Below are positions 7,387-15,080 of a DNA stretch of 42,676 bases, in pieces. The notes under the pieces were generated by a model that saw only the letters and a program-made list of their open reading frames with translations, had not been told where the DNA came from and did not search any database. Origin of the DNA: a bacterium (GTDB lineage Bacteria; Cyanobacteriota; Vampirovibrionia; Gastranaerophilales; UBA9971); NCBI GenBank assembly GCA_037147175.1, contig JBAWVS010000023.1, positions 1-42,676 of the forward strand, in the 5' to 3' direction. Made by a program: the position numbers and the translations under genes. The stretch's first letter is position 1; each line of letters starts with the position of its first letter.

Positions 7387-8577
7387 ATGGTGGCTAAAAA
7401 AATATTGATAATTTCACAATCTGAAGTAATCGGAGTTGTTGGCGGAGCAATCAAAAGCTTTTGCAGATTAGTAAATTCTCTGTCACAACTGGGATATGAA
7501 GTAACTGCGGTTTGTTATAATCCAAAACAAGGCACGCCATACATAAAGCTTGATGAAAAAGTAAACTTTATAAATTTATATTATCTTGACATTGAAGGTT
7601 ATCAACCCAAAAATCACAAAATTGGTTTTGTTGAAAAACTATTTAGCAATATTTTTTCAAGACAGGTCATAAATTTCGATGCATCTGATTATTCAAAAAA
7701 AATAGAACATCTGATAAATCAAAACAGACCTGACATTATGATTTGTTTCTTTCCGCATGTTTTATTTCAGTCAACATTTATGAAAAATTTTGATATCCCT
7801 AAAGTTTTGCTTTACAGGTCAAGACCTGATGTTTATTATAAAACTTTTACTACATCAAAAAAAATTATACCTTTTATTAAATTAGCTTCAAAAAAGGCGG
7901 ATTACGCTCAAGTACTATTTGACAGCCACAAAAAAATAGCCAAAAAGTATGTAAATTGCAATATTAATACAATTCCAAATTATGTCAAACTTCAAGAGAG
8001 TCAGGCTGATTTATCGATAAGCAAAAATACCATAATATATCTCTCCCGTATAGATAATTGCAAAGGACAGGATTTTTTAATCAAGTCTTTTGCTAAAATA
8101 GCGTCTAAGCATAAAGATTGGCAAATTCACATATATGGAGAATTTCAACCGCCTAAAATTGAACATCATTTGAATAATTTAATAAAAGAACATAATCTGG
8201 AAAATCAAATAAAATTATTTGGGAAAATAGACAATCCTGCTGAAAAATTTTTGCAGGCTGATTTTTGCGTTTTTCCGAGTTATTTTGAAGGTTTCCCAAA
8301 CGGGTTGGCAGAAGCTATGAGTGCAGGTTTGCCCTGTATCGGATTAAAAGCATGTTCCGGAGTCAATGATTTAATCAAACATAACGAAAACGGCTTTCTT
8401 TGCGCAAAAAACGAAAATGAGTTTGCCAAAAAAATCTCTTTGCTCATTGAAAACCAAAAACTGAGAATTAAACTCGGCAACAAAGCCAGAGAATTAATAA
8501 AAGAATATTCTTTTGAAAACTATATAAATAAATGGCAAAGTTTTATCGAAAAAGTACTTGACGAAAACCAGAGATAA
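7387..8577 (+). CDS. Glycosyltransferase family 4 (396 aa)
   Basis: This has the GT-B fold of GT4. The N-terminal Rossmann half starts KKILIISQSEVIGVVGGAIKSF with the glycine-rich acceptor loop. The C-terminal half has IIYLSRIDNCKGQDFLI (the usual 'GRLxxxKG' strand) and the donor-binding motif FEGFPNGLAEAMSAGLPCIG with the catalytic-region Glu. It should transfer a sugar from a nucleotide donor to a glycan or lipid in the cytoplasm, probably for surface polysaccharide. No membrane helix is seen. It is transcribed from its own consensus promoter, apparently without a leader, and ends at a strong bidirectional terminator. Confidence 0.88.
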   Translation: MVAKKILIISQSEVIGVVGGAIKSFCRLVNSLSQLGYEVTAVCYNPKQGTPYIKLDEKVNFINLYYLDIEGYQPKNHKIGFVEKLFSNIFSRQVINFDASDYSKKIEHLINQNRPDIMICFFPHVLFQSTFMKNFDIPKVLLYRSRPDVYYKTFTTSKKIIPFIKLASKKADYAQVLFDSHKKIAKKYVNCNINTIPNYVKLQESQADLSISKNTIIYLSRIDNCKGQDFLIKSFAKIASKHKDWQIHIYGEFQPPKIEHHLNNLIKEHNLENQIKLFGKIDNPAEKFLQADFCVFPSYFEGFPNGLAEAMSAGLPCIGLKACSGVNDLIKHNENGFLCAKNENEFAKKISLLIENQKLRIKLGNKARELIKEYSFENYINKWQSFIEKVLDENQR

Positions 8578-8631
8578 AAAGCCTTAAAAAACTAATTTGC
8601 TAAATTTCTGACGCAAATATAGATATAGCTA

Positions 8632-8668
8632 AAAAAAATGAACTGTCACAGTGACAGTTCATTTTTTT
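8632..8668. terminator. Bidirectional terminator between the glycosyltransferase and pgi
   Basis: A perfect 18-bp inverted repeat (8632-8649 and 8651-8668) centres on position 8650. It has an A-run on the left and a T-run on the right, and the core arm is TGAACTGTCAC. It serves both convergent genes. Confidence 0.88.
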
Positions 8669-8680
8669 ATTAATTATTAT

Positions 8681-10066
8681 TTATACGCAGGTGATTTTTT
8701 TACTTAATTTATCGGCAACTTCTTCATAGCCGTTACGTCCCATAAGCGCATAGGTATAATTTTTTGCCTGTTCTACCCCCGGCTGGTTGAAAGTATCTAT
8801 GTTATAAAGAGCGCCTGCAATAGCTGTCTGAACTTCCAGCATATATAAAAGCTGCCCGAGGTAATACTCGTTGATTACAGGAAGAGTAATTGTAACATTC
8901 GGACGGTTATAATCCGTTACAGCTACTCTTGTCGAATCAGCTTCCGCATTCATTAAGTCGTTTACTGTTCTGCCGCAAAGATATCCAAGCTCGGAATCTT
9001 CATAAACTTTAGGAATTTCAAGTGTTGTATCAAACTGAGCGACTCTTATAAAACTGATTAATTTATCATTAGGTCCTTCGTTATAAAGCTGAACCTGTGA
9101 ATGCTGATCTGTTGCGCCAAGTGCTTTAAGTGGTGTAGGACCTGTGTGAACAATTTTTCCGTCAAGATCAGACTCTTTTCCTAGAGATTCTGCCCAGAGT
9201 TGTACGTACCAATCGGAAACGTATTTTAATCGACTTGAATACGGCATCATAACGGAAAGATTTTTGCCTTTTTTATCCATTAAGTAATGAATTAAAGCAT
9301 TTTGCGCTGCAATATTATTTTCTATATTGGTATTTTTAAGTTCGGCATCCATTTCTCTTACGCCTCTTAAAAGCTCTGAGATGTTTATTCCAACGAGTGC
9401 AAAAGGTAAAAGTCCGACAGCAGCAAACACTGAGAATCTTCCGCCTACATCATCAGGCACTACAAAAGTTTTAAAGTTTTCTTCGGTAGCAATTTTTCTA
9501 AGGATACCCTTGCTTTGATCTGTTGTAGCAACTAAATTATCTTTGTAAGAAGCTCCCAATTCTTTTTCAAGTCTGGATTTTACAATCATAAAAGCTGACA
9601 TGGTTTCTGCTGTGTTGCCTGATTTTGTGATTACATTTACCAGAGTTTTTTTAAGGTCCAACATCGCCAAAAGACCGTTTATTTGGTCAGGGTCAATGTT
9701 GTCTAAAAAGAATATTCTCGGCATATTATTTCTTGCTTCTTTATCAAGCAAATTCCAATAAGGTTTTAAGATGGCTTCTGTTATACAAATTCCGCCAAGA
9801 GAAGAGCCGCCTATACCTAGCACCAATAAATTTTCAAATTTGCCTTTTACTGATTGTGCATATTCATTAATTTCGCTGATTATTTCTTGATTATAGCCAA
9901 GATTCATCCATTTTAGCCAATTTCCCGGTGTATCTTTTTTAGCATATATATCAGAAACGATTTCAGAGATTTTTTCTCTGTAATTTTCAAACTCTTTTTG
10001 GACATTAAGACCGTGCTCTGAGCCTACAACTACTAAATCAGCATTTTTCCAACTATAATTAATCAT
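8681..10066 (-). CDS. pgi: Glucose-6-phosphate isomerase (461 aa)
   Basis: It interconverts glucose-6-phosphate and fructose-6-phosphate in glycolysis and gluconeogenesis. Two SIS domains are visible: FENLLVLGIGGSSLGG near the N-terminus (phosphate-binding GIGGSSLG) and the later VITKSGNTAETMSAF. VPDDVGGRFSVFAAVGLLP and GPTPLKALGATDQHSQVQLY are typical of the family. The 461-residue length fits the shorter bacterial form. SD AAGGAG lies 8 nt before the ATG. It is monocistronic and terminates at the shared hairpin. Confidence 0.95.
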   Translation of the reverse strand: MINYSWKNADLVVVGSEHGLNVQKEFENYREKISEIVSDIYAKKDTPGNWLKWMNLGYNQEIISEINEYAQSVKGKFENLLVLGIGGSSLGGICITEAILKPYWNLLDKEARNNMPRIFFLDNIDPDQINGLLAMLDLKKTLVNVITKSGNTAETMSAFMIVKSRLEKELGASYKDNLVATTDQSKGILRKIATEENFKTFVVPDDVGGRFSVFAAVGLLPFALVGINISELLRGVREMDAELKNTNIENNIAAQNALIHYLMDKKGKNLSVMMPYSSRLKYVSDWYVQLWAESLGKESDLDGKIVHTGPTPLKALGATDQHSQVQLYNEGPNDKLISFIRVAQFDTTLEIPKVYEDSELGYLCGRTVNDLMNAEADSTRVAVTDYNRPNVTITLPVINEYYLGQLLYMLEVQTAIAGALYNIDTFNQPGVEQAKNYTYALMGRNGYEEVADKLSKKITCV

Positions 10067-10165
10067 AAAAACTACTCCTTTTTAATAACTCCTGTTAAAT
10101 AAAATTTAACTACAAAAATTAGGCAGTTAAAAGAGTTTTAACATATTAAGAAATATTAAATTAAA

Positions 10166-10208
10166 TTTTCAGCTTTTTACGACAATTATTGTCATGAAAA
10201 GCTGAAAA
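10166..10208 (-). terminator. Long hairpin terminator after nifS
   Basis: Arms 10166-10186 and 10188-10208 pair over about 21 positions with only one or two non-Watson-Crick pairs (core CAGCTTTT/AAAAGCTG). On the minus strand the hairpin is followed by an AT-rich T-containing tract. It lies about 30 nt beyond the nifS stop. Confidence 0.6.
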
Positions 10209-10238
10209 AATAGCTAAATCGCAATGATTTCCAGAATT

Positions 10239-11480
10239 TTAAGAACATTCACCTGATTTGCAACAGGGTTTATCTCTGTTGGTAGGGCAAGAGCGTTTCA
10301 TTTCTTTCAATTCTTTCAGTTCCTTCTGGAATGGAGAAATCGAATTAAGCTTGTTAATAATTGCCGGAAGGTTTTCAAGAATGTAATCAACCTCAGCTTC
10401 AGTTGTATACCTGCTCAGACTAAACCTGATGCTGCCATGCACTGCTGTAAAAGGAACTCCCATTGCTCTTAAAACGTGGCTAGGCTCCAAATTTCCGCTG
10501 GTACATGCACTGCCTGAACTCGCACATATTCCGAGGTCACTTAAATGCAGGAGTATTAACTCGCCTTCTATGTATTCAAAGCTTATATTTGTGGTATTCG
10601 GAACTCTATTAATTCTTGATCCGTTGACCCTTGCGTTAAAAATTCGCTCCAGTATACCTTTTTCAAGCTTATCTCTGAGCTGTTTAACTCTTGTAGCTTC
10701 GTCTTCAAGATAATTTAACGCTTCTTCGGAAGCAATGCCCATCGCTATAATACCTGGGACATTTTCCGTACCGGCTCGTTTTCCTCTTTCCTGATGTCCG
10801 CCAAGCATAAACGGTGTAACCGGTGTACCTTTACGAATATACAAAGCTCCGATGCCTTTAGGTGCGTGGATTTTATGCCCTGAGATTCCGAGCATGTCAA
10901 TTTTGGTATTTTTAACATTAATAGGTATTTTGCCTGCTGCTTGAACACCATCAACGAAAAATAAGGTTTCAGGATTTTTTTCTTTTGTAATTTCTGCCAT
11001 TTTTTCTACCGGAAAAATAACTCCTGTTTCGTTATTAGCCCACATTATTGCTACAATTGCGGTGTCACTTCTGAGGCTGTTCTTAAATTCTTCAAGATCT
11101 ATCTCTCCTTCTGAATTTACATTCAGATAAGTTGTTTCATAGCCTTTTTTTTCAAGATGTTTAGCCACATTAAGCACACATGGATGCTCTACTTTTGTTG
11201 TTATAATATGTTTTTTGTGAAAATCCGTAAGTCCTCTTAGCGCAGTGTTACTGCTTTCAGTACCGCAGCTGGTAAAAATTATTTCATCAGGGCTTGCACC
11301 AATCAAATCAGCGACCTGCTGTCTGGCTTCTTTGATATAACTGCCGACCTGTCCTCCAAATTCGTGCATGCTGGAAGGATTGCCGTATTTTTCGGTCAAA
11401 AAAGGCAGTATTGCTTCAACAGCTTCATCACAAACCCTTGTTGTTGCGTTATTATCAAAATATATTATTTTTTCGTTCAT
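10239..11480 (-). CDS. nifS: Cysteine desulfurase, NifS type (413 aa)
   Basis: This PLP enzyme takes sulfur from cysteine as a persulfide for Fe-S cluster assembly. It begins IIYFDNNATTRVCDEAV. The PLP lysine is in GISGHKIHAPKGIGALY, and the persulfide cysteine is in SSGSACTSGNLEPSHVLRAMG, a group I loop. The C-terminus ends in a Cys-rich tail (SCPTNRDKPCCKSGECS) with four cysteines, an unusual addition that could bind metal or accept sulfur. It starts 3 nt after the nifU stop, with GAGG 8 nt before the ATG, so it is the second gene of a nifU-nifS operon. No nitrogenase gene is in the window, so the role is general Fe-S assembly. Confidence 0.93.
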   Translation of the reverse strand: MNEKIIYFDNNATTRVCDEAVEAILPFLTEKYGNPSSMHEFGGQVGSYIKEARQQVADLIGASPDEIIFTSCGTESSNTALRGLTDFHKKHIITTKVEHPCVLNVAKHLEKKGYETTYLNVNSEGEIDLEEFKNSLRSDTAIVAIMWANNETGVIFPVEKMAEITKEKNPETLFFVDGVQAAGKIPINVKNTKIDMLGISGHKIHAPKGIGALYIRKGTPVTPFMLGGHQERGKRAGTENVPGIIAMGIASEEALNYLEDEATRVKQLRDKLEKGILERIFNARVNGSRINRVPNTTNISFEYIEGELILLHLSDLGICASSGSACTSGNLEPSHVLRAMGVPFTAVHGSIRFSLSRYTTEAEVDYILENLPAIINKLNSISPFQKELKELKEMKRSCPTNRDKPCCKSGECS

Positions 11481-11483
11481 CTT

Positions 11484-12302
11484 TTATGCCTCAATCACAT
11501 TGACTTCTTCACCCAAATGTTCTCTTAGAACATTTTCCACAAAGTTTTTAAGGGTTAGATTACTGCTCGGACAGTTTTTACAAGCGCCTTGAAGATTCAC
11601 ATAAATATTATTTCCGTCAATATCAATGAGTTCGATATCTCCGCCGTCTTTTCTCAATTCCTCTGCAATATAGTTTTCTAAAATATTATTAACTTTTACA
11701 ATCATTTGAGTTTTAGTAAGAGGCTTCTTCGGAGAGAGTTCACCGAGTTTTTGCAACTCATCGTTAAGTATATTTTGAATATCGTCTGTACATTTTCCGC
11801 ATGCGCCGCCTGCTTTTGTATAATTCGTTATTTCTTTTACTGTTTTAAGTTTGTTATGCTGAACCACTTCTCTTATCAAGTCTTCTGTCACACCAAAACA
11901 TTGACAAACGACTCTGCTTTTTTTCTCTGTGGATTCTCCTCTGTAAGAAGAAAGAGCAGCTTCAAGAGCTTCTTTTCCCATTACACTGCAATGCATTTTT
12001 TGGGCAGGCAGCCCGCCTAGAGCATCAGCAATATTCTGATTTGTTATTTTTTCTACTTCGTCAATGTGCTTGCCAATAATTATTTCTGTAAGGGCGCTGG
12101 CACTTGCAACAGCTGAACCGCAACCAAAAGTCTGGAACTTTGCATCTGTAACTATTCCGTTTTCATCAATTTTAAGATATATTTTAAGCGCATCTCCGCA
12201 GCTAAGACTTCCGGCTTCCCCGATAGCGTCTGCGTCTTCTATAGCGCCGACATTTTTAGGGTTTTTATAATGTTCTTTTACTTTATCTGTATAATCCCAC
12301 AT
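11484..12302 (-). CDS. nifU: Fe-S cluster assembly scaffold NifU, three-domain form (272 aa)
   Basis: All three NifU domains are present. The IscU-like N-domain has ligand cysteines C35 (SCGDAL), C61 (FGCGSA) and C106 (MHCSVMG). The central [2Fe-2S] BFD-like domain has C134/C136 (VCQCFG) and C169/C172 (ACGKC). The C-terminal Nfu domain has the CxxC C241/C244 (GACKNCPSS). Clusters are built on the N- and C-domains with sulfur from NifS and then passed to apoproteins. Full-length NifU, rather than IscU or SufU, is typical of nitrogen fixers and several anaerobes. It is the first gene of the operon. The promoter has an inverted repeat over the -10 region. Confidence 0.93.
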   Translation of the reverse strand: MWDYTDKVKEHYKNPKNVGAIEDADAIGEAGSLSCGDALKIYLKIDENGIVTDAKFQTFGCGSAVASASALTEIIIGKHIDEVEKITNQNIADALGGLPAQKMHCSVMGKEALEAALSSYRGESTEKKSRVVCQCFGVTEDLIREVVQHNKLKTVKEITNYTKAGGACGKCTDDIQNILNDELQKLGELSPKKPLTKTQMIVKVNNILENYIAEELRKDGGDIELIDIDGNNIYVNLQGACKNCPSSNLTLKNFVENVLREHLGEEVNVIEA

Positions 12303-12315
12303 TTTATATATTCCT

Positions 12316-12364
12316 ATAATATTATTATCAACAATATTATATTACTTACAAAATTTTTCGTCAG
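12316..12364 (-). promoter_or_regulatory. nifU promoter with overlapping inverted repeat
   Basis: On the minus strand, CTGACG (12364-12359), a 17-nt spacer and TATAAT (12341-12336) form a promoter. The inverted repeat ATAATATT/AATATTAT (12316-12323 and 12333-12340) overlaps the -10 and start region. It is a plausible operator, for example for an Fe-S-sensing Rrf2-type repressor (inference). Confidence 0.45.
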
Positions 12365-12389
12365 AAAAATAATGAAATATTAATGTTTT

Positions 12390-13499
12390 TTACTTTATCA
12401 AAGACATTTTTTCATTATAGAAATCAACAAATCTGTCTTCTAAAATAGCCTGTCTTGCTTGTTTCATAAGAGCTACAAGATAATAAACATTATGAATTGT
12501 CATCAATATACTTGCTGTTGTTTCTTTAACTCTAAAAAGATGCCTTATGTAAGCTTTTGTATGATTCTGGCATGTGTAACAGCCGCATCCTTGGACAAGA
12601 GGAGAAAAATCTTCTTCAAATTCTTTGTTTTTAATAATGCCTCTGCCTCCAGGAGTGAAAAAACTTCCATGCCGGGCAATTCTTGTAGGCATTACACAAT
12701 CAAACATGTCAACGCCTCTTAAAACACCGTCAAGCAAATCTTCAGGAGTACCTACACCCATTAAATATCTGGGTTTATTTTCAGGAAGAAAAGGTGTAGT
12801 AATCTCTACAATGTGATTTATAAGCTCAGTCGGCTCTCCAACGCTCACTCCGCCTATTGCGTAGCCATGAGCTTCAACATTCGCGATAAATTTTGCACTT
12901 TCTTCTCTTAAATCATCAAAAGTCGAACCCTGTACTATAGGGAATAAAGCCTGATCTTCTCTTTTGTGAGCATCAATGCATCTGTAAAGCCATCTATGCG
13001 TCCTGTCCATAGCTTCTTTGGCTTCTTTATAGTCACACGGGTAAGGTGCGCACTCATCAAAAGCCATAATAATATCAGCACCCAAGGCATTTTGGACTTC
13101 CATAGAAACTTCCGGACTCATAAAATAAGATGAGCCGTCTTTCGGGTCTTTAAAAGTTACGCCTTCATCTGTAAGATTTCTTAAATTCGACAGGCTGAAA
13201 ACCTGAAATCCGCCTGAATCTGTCAGAATAGGTTTTTCCCAGTTCATCCATTTATGCAGCCCTCCTGCTTTTTCAATTAATTTATGACCCGGCCTTAAGA
13301 ATAAGTGATATGAATTTGAAAGTATAATCTGCGCGCCTGTGTCGTAGAGATGGTCGAAAGTCATCATTTTTACGGCAGAGTTTGTTCCTACCGGCATAAA
13401 AACAGGGGTTTCTATAATACCATGGGGCGTTTTAAACACGCCGGCTCGTGCATTTGAATCAGGAGATTTTTTTAACAGGTTAAAATCAAAATAAGTCAT
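12390..13499 (-). CDS. tgt: Queuine tRNA-ribosyltransferase (369 aa)
   Basis: It exchanges guanine at position 34 of GUN-anticodon tRNAs for preQ1. The catalytic block DSGGFQVFSL is present, as is the zinc site in GCGCYTCQNHTKAYIRHLF (CxCxxC...H). FMPVGTNSAVKMM and GGVSVGEP are also typical. An in-frame ATG at 13517 would add six residues and overlap ndk by 16 nt. The ATG at 13499 matches the usual N-terminus of the family and directly follows the ndk stop, so it is preferred, but neither has a well-placed SD. Translation is probably coupled to ndk. No queuosine synthesis genes are nearby. Confidence 0.94.
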   Translation of the reverse strand: MTYFDFNLLKKSPDSNARAGVFKTPHGIIETPVFMPVGTNSAVKMMTFDHLYDTGAQIILSNSYHLFLRPGHKLIEKAGGLHKWMNWEKPILTDSGGFQVFSLSNLRNLTDEGVTFKDPKDGSSYFMSPEVSMEVQNALGADIIMAFDECAPYPCDYKEAKEAMDRTHRWLYRCIDAHKREDQALFPIVQGSTFDDLREESAKFIANVEAHGYAIGGVSVGEPTELINHIVEITTPFLPENKPRYLMGVGTPEDLLDGVLRGVDMFDCVMPTRIARHGSFFTPGGRGIIKNKEFEEDFSPLVQGCGCYTCQNHTKAYIRHLFRVKETTASILMTIHNVYYLVALMKQARQAILEDRFVDFYNEKMSLIK

Positions 13500-13501
13500 T
13501 T

Positions 13502-13954
13502 TTATTCGAGAATCCATCCTCTTATATTACGACTCCATTTGCTAACCAGTTCAGAATCTTTAAAATGTATTTTGATTTCTCTTTCAGCGCTTTCTTTACT
13601 ATCAGAGCCGTGAATAACATTTCTTTCCAGTATTTGAGCAAAGTCTGCTCTTATGGTTCCAACATCCGCCTTGCTTGGATCGGTTGCTCCCATCATTCTT
13701 CTTGAAACTTCAACGGCATTTTTCCCTTTTACAGCCATTACAACTATAGGTCCGCTGGTGATAAACCTTACAAGCTTTTCATAAAAAGGCTTGCCCACGT
13801 GTTCTGCGTAATGTTTTTCAGCCGTTTCTCTATCCAACTGTACAAATTTTAGCCCGATAATTTTAAAACCTTTTTTTTCAAATCTTTGAAGAATTTCTCC
13901 GATTAGCCCTCTTTGCACGGCATCAGGTTTTATTGCAATAAACGTTCTTTCCAT
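13502..13954 (-). CDS. ndk: Nucleoside diphosphate kinase (150 aa)
   Basis: It transfers the gamma phosphate of ATP to NDPs through a phosphohistidine. The family N-terminus ERTFIAIKPDAVQRGL, RMMGATDP, GTIRADFA and the active-site NVIHGSDS (His) are all present. Length is standard. The ATG at 13954 is chosen because AGGAGG lies a few nt upstream; an in-frame start at 13972 precedes that SD. It is followed by tgt, probably in one operon. Confidence 0.95.
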   Translation of the reverse strand: MERTFIAIKPDAVQRGLIGEILQRFEKKGFKIIGLKFVQLDRETAEKHYAEHVGKPFYEKLVRFITSGPIVVMAVKGKNAVEVSRRMMGATDPSKADVGTIRADFAQILERNVIHGSDSKESAEREIKIHFKDSELVSKWSRNIRGWILE

Positions 13955-14254
13955 CTTTCCTCCTGTACTCAACCAAAATTAGTTTCATGTATTAAAAACA
14001 CTTTTTTATATCCGAAACTTACGATTTACTATACACCTTTCTAATTATAATTAAATTTCAATCAGTTTATTATAACCATTGACGGCAAAATTATCACATA
14101 GCCGTTTTTGCTCATTCAACTCAATTTCAAATTGAGAAACTTTAATTAAAGTAATTCTACTAGAAAATAAATTATTTATGAAATATTCCTAAAAATTAGC
14201 TCTATTGCTAAATATAAAAATCCAAAACCAATGGGAGACAGGGAGATTAGAGAA

Positions 14255-14923
14255 ATGCCGGACAAAATAAGAATTTTAATGGTGGAAGACCATAAATTAC
14301 TAAGAGTGGGTTTGAAAGCAATTTTTGAAGAATATCCAATGCTAGAAGTTATAGCAGAAGCAGAAGACGGACAATCAGCAGTTAAACTTGCCCGGGAATT
14401 AAAGCCTGATCTTATTCTCATGGATATAGGTTTGCCTATTATGAGCGGGATTGAAGCAACAAGAAGAATTAAAGAATCAAATCCGGAGATAAAAATCGTG
14501 ATTTTAACTTCACATGCTCTCGAAAGTGAAGTATTAGAATCTTTAGCAGCAGGTGCAAACGCTTATGCAATGAAAGATATTAAAACAGAATATCTTATAT
14601 CTGTTATTCAGACAGTAAGTGAAGGTGCTTTTTGGCTGGATCCAGGCATAGCAAAAGTTGTGATGCAAAAAAAGCCTTTAATCCTTAATGCACCAAGACC
14701 TCAATCTCGAGCGAGTTTCAAGGCAGACCATGCTAATCTTACAGAAAGGGAATATGAGGTTTTAAAACTTGTTGTTGACGGAAAATCTAATAACGATATC
14801 GCTGATGAATTAAAAATAAGCGAACATACCGCAAAAGCACATGTTTGTAATATTATACAAAAGCTTGTTGTTGATGATAGAACTCAAGCAGCAGTTAAAG
14901 CACTTAAAGAAGGTCTCGTTTAA
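14255..14923 (+). CDS. NarL/FixJ-family response regulator (222 aa)
   Basis: A receiver domain at the N-terminus (IRILMVEDH acidic pocket; phospho-acceptor Asp57 in LILMDIGLPIMSG; hydroxyl residue in IVILTSHA) joins a C-terminal LuxR-type helix-turn-helix. The latter reads LTEREYEVLKLVVDGKSNN, then ADELKISEHTAKAHVCNII. It should bind DNA when phosphorylated. An upstream in-frame ATG at 14231 exists, but AGGGAGA lies between the two and suits the ATG at 14255. It is divergent from ndk and has no kinase neighbour. Confidence 0.9.
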   Translation: MPDKIRILMVEDHKLLRVGLKAIFEEYPMLEVIAEAEDGQSAVKLARELKPDLILMDIGLPIMSGIEATRRIKESNPEIKIVILTSHALESEVLESLAAGANAYAMKDIKTEYLISVIQTVSEGAFWLDPGIAKVVMQKKPLILNAPRPQSRASFKADHANLTEREYEVLKLVVDGKSNNDIADELKISEHTAKAHVCNIIQKLVVDDRTQAAVKALKEGLV

Positions 14924-14990
14924 AATTTTATAAGCTCAAATATGTTTTAATGTAAATCGCCGGATAACTTGAAAAAATATATTCAGATTT

Positions 14991-15018
14991 TTGATAACAA
15001 AATAATTAGTGCTATGAT
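14991..15018 (+). promoter_or_regulatory. Probable promoter of the SNF2 helicase gene
   Basis: TTGATA (14991-14996), a 16-nt spacer and TATGAT (15013-15018) with an upstream TG (extended -10) precede the ATG at 15081 by about 55 nt. A second TTGACA (15025-15030) has no good -10 partner. Confidence 0.5.
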
Positions 15019-15080
15019 TAATAATTGACACAAATTTAAACGATTTCTAACTCTTTTTACAGGAAACCTACTTAATCAAT

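Noticed and set aside
10429-10713. 94-codon frame antisense to nifS
   Set aside because: It lies fully inside a clear nifS gene; the other antisense frames over pgi, tgt, clpB, leuA, rseP and tsaD are rejected on the same ground.
10239-12302. Nitrogen-fixation cluster
   Set aside because: Only nifU and nifS are present; neighbours are pgi and tgt, so general Fe-S assembly is more likely.
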